A stretch of 64,000 nt of DNA from Anaeramoeba flamelloides. Taxonomy: Eukaryota > Metamonada > Anaeramoebidae. Both the position numbers and the translations under genes were made by a program. The notes under the pieces were generated by a model. It ran no database searches. It was not told the DNA's origin and was given only the letters and a program-made list of their open reading frames with translations. Within the stretch, counting starts at the first letter, position 1, and the number at the start of each line of letters is the position of its first letter. Location of the stretch: positions 2,666,001-2,730,000 of the forward strand of contig JANTQA010000048.1 in the NCBI GenBank assembly GCA_027625915.1, given 5' to 3'. This document shows, in pieces, positions 20,457 through 32,400 of the stretch.

Positions 20457-23400
20457 TTAAAATTCATAATCAGAATTATTGTTTTCATCTTGATCAATTG
20501 AATTATTTTCATTTTCTTCAACCTTGGTTTGTAAATTATAAAAATATGTATTGAGGAGATACTCAACTAATTGTTTAATGTTTTGGTTTTCATAGTTTGA
20601 TAATTTTTCTATATGTTCAAAAACTCCTAGTCTTTCCAGTTTGTATGCATAAATATTATGCTCCTGTCCTTCTTCTTCGGATATTTTTTGACCAACCGAC
20701 AAAATCTTTGCATAGGCCTCGAGTGAAATTTTTAGGATCGAGTATTCTTTTCTTCTTTGTAGCCAAGGATCAAATACTTCACAAATTCCTGATTCAACTA
20801 AACGTATAATGTCCTCATCATAACCACCCCAAACCGCATTACTTAAGGCCCAAATGGATTCTTTTTGGATCGTATAAATTTTTGTCTCTGAAATTAAATT
20901 GTATAAAACGGGGATAAATCCACCCTGGATAATAGTTCTAATTTGATCCCTTGTACCTGCAGTAATATTTGACAAAACCCAACAGGCCTCTTTCTGAATT
21001 TGTTCTCTTTTATGCGTAAAAAGTTTCTTTAATGGAACAAGCAAATCGCAATCTAATGCTGTTTGTGTTTGTTTACTATTCCCAGTGACAACATTGCCAA
21101 TAGTGCGGAGAGCTGGTATTATAACATCTGGAGATTGGTGGCTAATTTGTAGAAAAAATAATTATCAAATTTTGGAGATGCATAACATGAATCAGCATAA
21201 AAAGATAGAGAAATTATAATACAAATAAGAAGGAAAAATAAAATTGTTCTTTTGATCTCTACAAACACAAGTTTTTCTCATTTTCATTTTTTATTTTATT
21301 TTTTCATTTATTTTCATTTTTTATTTCATATTTAAGTTTTATTTCAAATATAAAAAAAAAAAAATGCCATAGAAATCACAAAAACGAGGAAGCCAAAGTG
21401 TTTTTGAAAAGTGTTAAATTAGGTTTCTGTTTATAAAATAAAGAAGATTTGAAATGATTGACCAGAAAATATCGATTCTTCATAAAAAAAGTACAATTCA
21501 AAGTGCACACAATTTTTTTTTGATTTTTTTAATAGTATCGAATGTTGTGGTTTTCTTTTAAAAAATGATGAGTTTTCTTTGACTTTTGTGATTGATGTGC
21601 TTTTTTTTCTAAAAAAAATTTATTTTTGATTTTTTTTTTTTTATAATAATCTCTTTTTAAGTGAACGTGTATAGATCAGTGCTAGCACGTCCAGCTTAAA
21701 ATCTGAAGGTAAGTTACTCTATTTCCTTAACCACATTATTTCTGATTGTTTACCATTTTCTAAAAGTGTTACAAAAGTCACCATGGTATAATTTTAATTA
21801 AAAATTGAACTTATTCTTCCAGAGAGCCACTAATTCTTTGATGAAATCGTCTGGCCGATTTGAATATTTTTGAAATTATTATCAAAATCAAACCTAAACG
21901 AGAATTGGAACAAAATACCTCTCAATTTATGGAGCAGATCCGATTTTTGGGAGAAATGAATAGATTTACTCTTGGTATAGCAATATCTCTAATTGAAATT
22001 AGGAGTTAATGTGAGTGGCGTCAAGTGCCTAAGTTTTACAGGATTCAAAAGAATTGAATAAAATCTATAATTTTACTCTATTCTTTTAAATTCTGAAAAA
22101 ATTAACAGTGGTTTTCTAGTGGTTTTTTGTTTTATCTGTTAAGTGTTCTAGGGTTTTTTTTTCTTTTTGAAATAAACAGAAAATCTATTGATTTTCCAAA
22201 TAAATAGAAAACCTCAAAAAAACCTAGAACACTTCACAAATAAATAGAAAACTCAAAAAAACCTTACTTAAAGTACCTGGATTTTACAGGATTAAAAAGA
22301 ATTGAATAAAATCTATGATTTTACTCTCTTCTTTTAAATTCTGGAAAACCTAACGGCAAATCGGTAAACTTTGAGTACTCACTCTTCAATTGGAAAAAAA
22401 TATATCCTCTTTTTATATTTCAAAGAAAAAAGAACAAAATGATTTTCAATAATACTCTTGATAAGGATTATTGATCCAATGAAAAGGAATCAATTTTCAC
22501 AGTCTATTTTGGATGATAGAGATTAAGGAAACAGTCAATTCTTTTAATTAAAAAACAAAAGATTAGATTTGGTTTGATCGAAAATTACGTTCATCCTAAA
22601 TTGAAAAACAGTTGTTTTCAGGTAGAAAGAAAATTAAAAAATTAAAGAAACTTTTGGAAAATTGTAAATCAAGCAAATCCCTTAACAAGAAAAAATTGAT
22701 AAATTCAAAAAAAAATAAAAAGAATTAAATTTCAAACTTACCCTATCAGTTCAACGACACGAGGTAAACACTTTGTTGAAATGAGATCATCAATTTGTTG
22801 ACTATTTCCACTTGAAAGGTAACTTAATCCCCAACAAGCATTAATTAATAGTTCTGTTGTTATTTCTTTACATAAATTTGCAAAATATTTCAATGCTTTT
22901 TTTACCTAAGAAATCATAAATAAAATTAATTTTTTAAGACACAATAAAAAAGAAAAGAATCAACATATGAAATGTTAAAAAAAGAAAATGAAAATGAAAA
23001 ATTTTTTCATTGTTAGGATTTTTACTTGACATAAACTAAAATTCAAAATTTTCCACACAGTTAAAAAATTTAAAAGAATCACAATAATACAATTCCCTTC
23101 AAATTTTAAGTAAATTTTGATTTTTTTAAAATATGAAAATCATTTTTAAATCTTTTTAGTTTTTTTGTTTTCATTTCATTTTTTGAATTACATAACCTGT
23201 TTTGTTTGATCGAAATAATTTTTCCGAACGATTGATATTATGTAAAAGTTGAGTTTTTTAAAATTAGAAGAACTCAAATAAAATTATTTGATGGTATCTA
23301 ACCATTTGATCGATCAATAAACCTAATAGAATTTAAAACATTTTTACAAATGTATTTTTTTGTTTTGATCTCTCCAAAATTTTTAACACACCCTTGATTT

Positions 23401-26400
23401 ATTAGTATTGGTAATTATTTATTTTTTGTTTTTTGAGCATAGTAATTTATAAACAATTGTTAACATTTCAATTGGTGGATGTCCAAAAAACATTTTCCAG
23501 TCAAAGTTGGTCAGTTGTGGTAAGTGAATTATAAGGGTCCAAAGTGTTTGAATCGATATCAGAAATTATTTTGGAAATTTCAAAATTGAAATCATTTTTT
23601 CACATTTTTTCTCATTTTGCTTTTTTCAATTTTTTTCAATTGTTCTTTGATAGGTAATTCATTTGCAAATTTTTTTTCTATTGCAAGATCTATAGTCACT
23701 CGGTAAAAATGTGTTATTTTAATGCTATTTTAACACAAAAAATGATTGTTAGAAAAATCATATTGATATCTATTGGAATTTTATTTGGATCTTTAATTGA
23801 AGATCAAAATGAACCTTGTTGTTTTTCTCACTGGATTCCCTAAGAATTTTAGTTTTTGAATTTTTAAGAAAATCAATTGATTTTTTAGATATACTTCATT
23901 AGGATATCAACTATTCTTTAATGTGTATTATTCTACCTTTGTTTTTATTTGTTCTTCAAAGGTCAATTATATAAAATAATTGATATTTGAAAAAAATATT
24001 TTTTTTTGGATACCCCTTTGACTGAAACAGAGTTTAGATGCAAAAATAAATATATGAGGTATTCCCAAAAAAGTGGGGAAATTTTTTTATATATTTTAAA
24101 TAATAATCTTTCTTTTTCAGTTATCCTATTTGTAAATTGGTAAAACAAAATTAAGAAAAATACTAAAACTAATTTAACCAGTTTCTTTGATTGATATTTC
24201 AAAATATATTGATCAAAATATTCCCCAAAATCACACTTTTTCTATATAAAACGATGTATGGTTAAACTCAATACAAAATGGGCAATATGGCAAGTGAACA
24301 AATGATTTTATAAACAAACAAAATGTAGTTCAAAGTTTTCCATTATATTCAAAAACTTTATCAAGAATAAACCTCTTTAGAAAAAAAAATTATTTTCGGA
24401 TCAAAAAGAAACAAATAAACACCAATTTTCATACTTTGCAAATATCCCATAAAATCAAGATCATAAACTTTTATAACTTTCCTTCTAGGGTATAATGTCT
24501 TGCAAATAAACATAAATTGGATTATTATGGAGAATCGTTTATTGATAAATAACAATTTTTAATATTCAAATAATTATATTGGAATTAAGTTGAATAAAAA
24601 TATTATAAAAAAAATTTGTCTTGTTTTTTCAGGAAATAACTTGAATGGAATTTGAAATATATTGTATTGATACAATCAAAATGGTTAAAATAATAATCTA
24701 TAAATATGTATTTTTTTTTACACCTTTAGTAAAATTGGTTCTTTTGCTTGTAAATACATGATGATTTATTAAATATACTGTTGATGGAATGAGAATAATT
24801 TATCAAAATAGTGTATAAAAATGTTTTTTTATTATATTTTTTATTTTTAAAGAAGTGTAATTTACACTACAGCTACCCTGCTACTTAAATTTCCTTTCAA
24901 TTTTTTTTTTTTAATTCTTGTTGTTGTATTTAATAAAAAAAATTTAATTTTACAAAATGTAAAAAATAAATAGTACTTACTTTATGATAAGGTGCAAATG
25001 GGACTCCTCGACATAAACTTGAAACCACCCAGGTAGTATTATTTAAAATAGATTCATTTATTTCTTTCAAATGGAATATCGAAAGAATCTTGTTAAATGA
25101 GTTTGGATATGATAAAATTTTATCTCGGAAAGTTAAAGAATCTCCAGCTAAAATGTTATTAAAATAAATTTTTTAATATTGTTTATATTTTGGAATTTTG
25201 ATATTTAATTAAAAATAAAGATTAGTGTTTGTTTAGTTATTAATGGGGAAATATTGTTAATTTACTTGTATATATTTTATTTAATTTTTGATCGAAACAT
25301 TTTCTTGTCGAAAAAAATTTTGAAAATCATAAAATTCATTTCATAACACAAAAAGTTTCTTATTAAAATAATTTTTTCTTCTGAAAAAGATTTTGTTTGT
25401 TGAGATATTAAAAAAAAATAAAGTTTAAAATGCTTACATATATTACCTAATGCCCAAACAGACTAATTAAATTAAAAGGGGAAAGAATAAAATAAAAGTA
25501 GAAGAGAAAATTTTGATAAAAAAATAATTAAAATGGTATTTTTTTAATAATATTTAATTGTTGTTAAGAAAAGAAGAAAAAAGAAAAAAGAAAGAAAAAG
25601 GTGATACAAACCTGTTCAATTACATCATTATTATCAGAATCTAAAAGGCTAATAAAAATCGGAATTACATCTAAATTAACAACATATGATGTTTGATCAG
25701 TAGACCCAGTACAAATATTTGAAAGAATCCAAGCTGACTCAAACTAATTTTAATAAATATTTTAAAATTAATTGTAAAAAAAATTTAAAGTTAAAAATAT
25801 TTATTAGTTGATTTCTGAATTATTACTTTAGATATGATTTCATAAAGTACAAAACTAAAAAAAATTTTCTTACATTTTGGAAAAAAATATTTAAGAAAGA
25901 AGAAATAAAGTTAAAAGTCATTTAAAAATACAAATATCTAAATACCTCCGGAGATTTTTAGCAAAAATAATTTTTTACTCTAAATTATCATTTTTTTTTT
26001 TTTTTTTTGAGTTTTTTAACATTATTTATGTCAAAATGGTTAGTTTCTTTACATCCCTTTTTATAAAAACAAGTACCTTTTTACTTTTTTAAAAATATAT
26101 TATATCAAAAATTATATTCAATCCCTTAATGTTGTTAAAAACTTTGAAAAAATAAGAAATAATTTCAAAAACAATTAATTAAAAATAGTTCATAAAACTT
26201 TTAAATTCTAGAGTTATTTGTTCGATACATTCTTCGTGTTTTTTTTAAAAATTCAAATGCAATTTTTCTCATTTCTAATTTGGAAATGTAGTAATAGGTT
26301 CATTGTAATATTTTTCATTAAGCTTAACAAAATCATTTTTTTACTCAATTCATTGCCTAATAAAATATTTAAAAATTCATTGATTAATAAAATGAGAATC

Positions 26401-29400
26401 ATTAAAAATAGGATTTTTAGAAGAAAAAAAAAAAACGGGTTTATGAGTCTTTCTGATAAAACTTTAATATTTATAAAAATATTTTATTTAAGAATTTTGT
26501 TTCAATTTATTTTTTGATTGTTTTTTATTGGTAGTTGGGGTCAATATATCAACATTTTAATGAGACAACATTAATAATTCAAAATCAATTTCTTATTTCC
26601 AATGTATTAAACTGATAATTTATTATATTTTTACTTAATTGGAATTTTTTTTCATTTTTTCTTTTGCTTTTATTTTATCTTTTTTCTTTTATCTTATCAA
26701 AAAGAAAATGAGGGTAATTCAACACATAAATTATTTATCAAAAAAACAAGTGAAATCCATTTTACAAAAAAAAAAAAATGAGCTTATATTATTCTAATGG
26801 AAGTTTAGGCCTCAATGACTTATTGGTATTTTTTTAGGACGAATTTCCTCTTTTAAATTTCAACAAAAAATCTTCAACTTCGTCAATTGTTTTGGATCAT
26901 TTGAAAATTCTACATTAAATCAATAAAATTGAAAAATTAAAACCTTTTTTTTGGAATAGGAGCTCAATTGTAAAAAAAAATTCGAAAAGATTATAAAGTA
27001 AAGCAGTGAAAAAAATACCGGACATGAAAAAAATACCGAACAAGCTTTTTAATTGTGAATATTAGTAAAATTTTTGTGTAATTTCATTTATTTACAATCA
27101 AATCCTTTTTTTAAGAATCAAACTTTTTAAAATTATAACTCACCCACTTATTAGAATTATGATTAATGAAATCACACTTGTTCAAAACAGCATTAGATCA
27201 ATCAAAAAACAAGAATAAAAATTATCATTTTCCAAAAAAAAGTAAACCTCAATAAAACTCGATTGTTTTTCAAAAAAAGTTGATCTATTTAGGCTATCAA
27301 ACAATTACTCGAATATTCTAGAGACACCTTACTTTGATGAACTTTAGGTAGGTTTATTACTAATCTCATAAAAAAATTGGTTATTTATAATAAGGATTCG
27401 ATTGTAAATAAATGAAATTTAACAAAAATTTTCCTAATATTCACAATTTTAAAATCTTGTCAGGGATTCTTTTCCTGTCCGGTATTTTTTTCCCTACTAT
27501 ATTATTTTTTGGTTTACCTTTTAAAACAAAAATTCCTAGGAAAAAATTTTTTTATAGAGAACCGGCCATAGATTTGTGATAAAGTTTTCAAACTACAATC
27601 CAGAGAACCCAGATTTTTGAATCCTTGTAACAACATTATTCTTGATCGTTTATCATTTTCTCAAATAATTACAAAAGTCGCCAAGGTATAATTTCAATTA
27701 AAAATCTGGCGTATGCTTCAGAGAATCATTAATTCTTTGAAGCGATCATTGAACTTAATTTGAAAATTTTTGACTATTTTAAAAATTGAATGATAATTAG
27801 AATCGAAACAAAAGCCCTCTCAATTTATGGAGCGTATCCGATTCTTGGGAGAATTGGCCAGCTTCTCTCTCTCTCGTTCAGGAAAACAAGATCTCTAATT
27901 AAAATTGGGTATTCTTGAAGTGCTATAAAGTACCGCAGTGTTCCTAGCTTTTTTGAATTTTGAAATATAAAAATAATAAATAAATTTTCTTTTTATTTTA
28001 AAAATTCAAAAAAACGAACCAAGTATTTCTTAGGGTTTCCTGTTTTATTTTGAAAATTAATAGATTTTTTAATCAACAGAAAACCTTAAAAAACTCAACG
28101 GTTTTCCAAAATTTAAAACAATAGAAAGAAAATCAAAGATTTTACTCCGTTCACTTAAATTCTGGAAAAGAGCCGTTAGTTTTTCTTGAGTTTTCTGTTT
28201 CTTTGAAAAACCTAGAAAACTTAACAAATAAAACAGAAAACCTCAAGAAAACCCGAGTACTTGACGGCACTCTACATCACTTCCCTAATTTCTAAATTTT
28301 TGTTTAGAAATTTCAATAAAGAATCATAATTTTCTTCATCATTAACCAATGACAAGATAAATAATCAGTATTTATTTTGAATAATATCTTTGATATTATT
28401 CTTATTATTTTTGTTTATTTGTATTAATTCTTTAATCCAAATTTTTTGATTTTTTTCATAGAACGACCAATTCCATAAAAAAATGATCGATATCTTCATC
28501 TATTTCGAAGTTAAAATTGTTTTTTTCCCAAATTATAAGATTTTATTTTTATTTTATTCTTATCATATACATAAGAATATCTTTTTTGATAATTTGTGAA
28601 ATTTCTTTGTTTTAATATAGAAGTAGAACCCTTCCATTTTAAATTATTTTTTGTCGTTAGGTTTTTTTTGATCTGAGGAATAAATCGAAATTTTTTAATT
28701 TTCTTTTTCTTTCTCAAATTAAAAAAACAACGTACTTTAGATTTTCCAGAATTCAAAAGAATAGAATAAAATCTTTGATTTTTCTTCATTTTTTGAATTA
28801 TGGAAAAGAGCCTTTAGCTTTTCTTGAATTTCCTGTTAATTTAATAAAATCGATAGATTTTACAAATAAAATAGAAAACTTTGAGAAAAGAATTGTTACG
28901 TCTTTTTTACTTATCTTTTGATTTCTTAAATTCTCGAAAAAACGAAGTTAGTTTTTTTGTAATTGTTCTTTTAATTAGAAAATCGATATTTTTGAAATAA
29001 AAACAAGAAAGTATAAATAAAAATCATTGACGTTAGATTTTCCAGGATTTATATGAATTTAGTAAAAACAATACTTTTTCTCTTTTCTTTTGAATTTTGG
29101 GAAAGCGCCATTAGGTTTTCTTAAGTTTTATGTTTATTTGGGAAAGTACTGTTAGGTTTTTTTTAATTTCGGAAATTAAAAAAAAAAAAAACTATGCACT
29201 TTACTGTATAACTATTTATTTATATTGCTTTTATACCTAATAATTTTTAAATAGTCTTGACCTTTCGGCCCAGAACTATTGGTGATTAGATTTTCTCTAA
29301 AATTGATTTATATTTTTATTTAATAATTTTAAGTTTTCAATTTCCTGATTAATATTTTATCTTTTTTAAAAAATTTAAATTTTTTGATATATGTTTAAAA

Positions 29401-32400
29401 TCCAAAATTTTCTAATTTCTTTTTGAGTTTAAATCTTCTTTTTTATAGATTGGAAGTCTGTTTGGTCTATTTTGGCTTTGGTTTTATAAATTATTCATTT
29501 TTTTTTTTTTTTGTAATTTGTGTTTTAGTTGATGAAATGGATGAATTATCATCATCAAAATAATTTATTAATTTGAGTCTATTTTTTGAATACAAAATTT
29601 CACATATTTCCAATATAAAACAAAAAAAAAAAAAGTAGCCTATTATTTTTATTTACGATTAGGTTAATTCTTGAAAATGGAGAAACATATTTTTTGTTTT
29701 ATGTTGGAAAGAATTGATTTCGAAAGAAAAATTTATTTTGTTTGTATTTTTAATTATTAATATTTTAATTCAAATCTCTAATAAATAAAACTAAGAGAAG
29801 TATAGGCGATTAAATAACTGAAATTTCGGTAAAAGTTTAACAAAAGTTTCTCAATGAAATTGAAATGTATTAAGCAAATAAATTTTTTTAATATTTAAAG
29901 TTTGAAAAAGTTGTTTTCTGGTTTTTCAAAAAATGATTTAAAAATAAAAAAATTTGGAATTTTAAAAAATTTTTTTAACAAATCATTTGGTCTTACTCAC
30001 AAGAATTTTTATAACAATTCAAATCATATTTTAAAAGAAAAAAATTGATTTTCAATTTTTTGAATAAAATTCATTAATTCCAAAATATTTTTTATAAAAA
30101 TTTCATTTTAAAATAAAAACACTGTTTCAAAGTAAAATTTTTTAAATTGTTTTAAAACTTTAAATGATTATAATTATATTTATTCAAATAATACAAATAT
30201 TTTTAAATAGGCCCAATAAAACAATTTTTTTGTTTATCCAAAAGAATTATATCAAAAAAGAAAAAATAATCTTTATATTAATATTTTTTGTAATAAATAT
30301 TATTTCTAGTGTAATAGTAATGAAAATAGTAATAAACAGTGTAAAAGCTTTTCAAAAAATAAAATCGATTTAATAGTTTTCTTTTTCATAAACAATGGAA
30401 AAAAAAATTTGATCTCATTTCCTGAAAAAAAAAATTTTCTTTTCTGGGTTTATTTGTGTATCAGAATTTTTTGGCATTTTGAATATACAAAATTCGTAAG
30501 CACTGAATATCATCAATAACATATTTTAAACTTTTTCCCTATTGACATGAAAAATTGATTCATTAAAGGATCTTTTTTTTGAAATATTTGTTCAATTTTG
30601 AGAAGAAAGGGTTAATTTTCGAATTACTACTTAAGGGTAGGTACATTTTATCAATTTAGAGTATCACGGTTTATACGATACTGAATCATTCAAATAATTT
30701 CTTAAATACACATTAATATTTTAATAAATATGAAAGTTTCAGATATCCTAGTATAATGTATTTACGTATTCAATTAAAAAATTGAAATCAAAAAAATGAA
30801 AAAATTGATCAAGAAAAAATATAAAAAAAATCATTTATTTCTTGATCTTATCTGTAATTTTTGATAAAATTACTTTTTCTTTATTTGGGTTTTATTATTA
30901 ATTCTGATTGGGAAAAACTTTTTTTTGGAAACTTTTTGATTCACAAATTAATTTTTATTTCAAAAGAATTTCCAAAATGAATTTAAAATTCCTATTTTCA
31001 TTTGATTGGTCCAATTCTTGTTTTGAGTTTAAAAAATAGCATATTTTTTGAATTCATCTTCTTGAGAAATAAAGATTTATTGGATATCTTTGTTTGATTT
31101 GATAATTATTTATTAGTAAGCTTAAATTGAAAACTCAAAATAATTCTGAATTATGGTTGAAATTTTTTCTCAAGTTCTCTTTTCCTTTGGGTAGAATCTT
31201 TTGGAACAGGTTTTTTTGATTTCTAGAATTCAACTCCTTTATTTTAATATTTGAAATAGTATTCTTGGTTTTTGCATAGTTTGATAAAAATATTTGAAAA
31301 AAGAATTCGGAAATGAAGTTTGTAAAAAAATAGGTTTTTCAAATAATAATAAATATTAATGGGGGGGGGGGGGAATTCAAGATAATAAATTGTTTGAATT
31401 CATATAAGTTATGAAGAAAAAGAAAATCTTCGAAAATCGGATTTGGTAGATTTTTTTTTTTTTCCTTCTTTGATTTAAACAAATTTATCTGGAAAAGTGA
31501 TCTCTCGTGTTTAGTCTTCTCAAAGAAAAGATTTGTTTCAAATGCACACCCTTTCTGGTATATTTTTTTGGTTTATTCTATGTTTAATTTCAAGCATTCC
31601 CATAAACACATTTCAATGATCCACATCCAAATTTAATAAAACCAAAAATTTAATCAAAAAAAATCTCAAAAAATTTAAGATTTGAATCTCCTGCTCTATA
31701 TTACTTTGGGTGAGCTTTCTTAACACAAATAGAATAACTGGGTGGTATTTTGATTTTAAAAGTCACAATACCACATGCCTCTCAAAAAAAATGCTTTTTC
31801 AGTAAGGTTATCGTAATTAAAATTTTTAAAAATGGTATAAAGTACCTACTTCGGTAATATACACAATAGGTAAAGATGAAATTAATGTACGTCCTTAACC
31901 CAAAACATTTCAATTCAAACAATAAAAAGACCACCCAAACCAAAAAAAAACACCAATTTTGGTTGATTGATTGGATACAATAACAAAAAAAAGTGAAGAT
32001 CTTTGCCCACTTATTTGTAAAATACAAGCAGCGAGAGTGTGGCACAATTCATTAGGATTTTTTTCAAAAACAGAACTATTTTCACAAAGAGTTTCGCATC
32101 TTTTTCTTCAATAATAATCAATAACATCATTTTTCTAAAAACAAAATTGGCTTTTCCATTTCAATAAAGATATTGAAACATTCAGAAAAAAACAAAGTTT
32201 CAAAATAAACCAGAAGAAAAAAAGAAAGATAGTAGAATAAATAGTACAAAAATGTGAGAGATTTACCTGAAGAAAAATATTGTTTGTGTCTTTCAGAAAT
32301 TCAACAAAATATGGAACAACTCCTGTTTCAATAATTTGGTCGATTGGTGGATCAACTTCAACACTTAACATCGTACGAATCATCTTTGTACATTCTTCAA

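Larger units (their letters stand above)
21142..22741. other. Importin alpha intron 6 (1.6 kb), repeat-bearing
   Basis: Donor GTAAGT follows ..ELIG, acceptor AAATTAG precedes HQSPDV; the split glycine codon is GG|C. The intron carries a tRNA-like SINE candidate (21661-22010) followed directly by a palindrome cluster (22011-22365). The rest is plain A/T-rich sequence. Confidence 0.8.
25744..32266. other. Importin alpha intron 2 (6.5 kb), repeat graveyard
   Basis: The donor GTAAAT follows ..FLQ and the acceptor AAAATTAG precedes FESAW, in phase 0. Inside are a foldback element (27003-27500), a SINE candidate (27561-27915), two palindrome clusters (27920-28285 and 28655-29200), two degenerate ORF copies (28300-28650 and 29200-29560), R4 and R3 repeat copies. 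ORFs at 26218-26517, 30164-30373 and 31782-32045 show no family pattern. Confidence 0.8.

Noticed and set aside
20597-20809. Plus-strand ORF inside the last importin alpha exon
   Set aside because: It is a frame shadow; the minus strand gives full ARM repeats.
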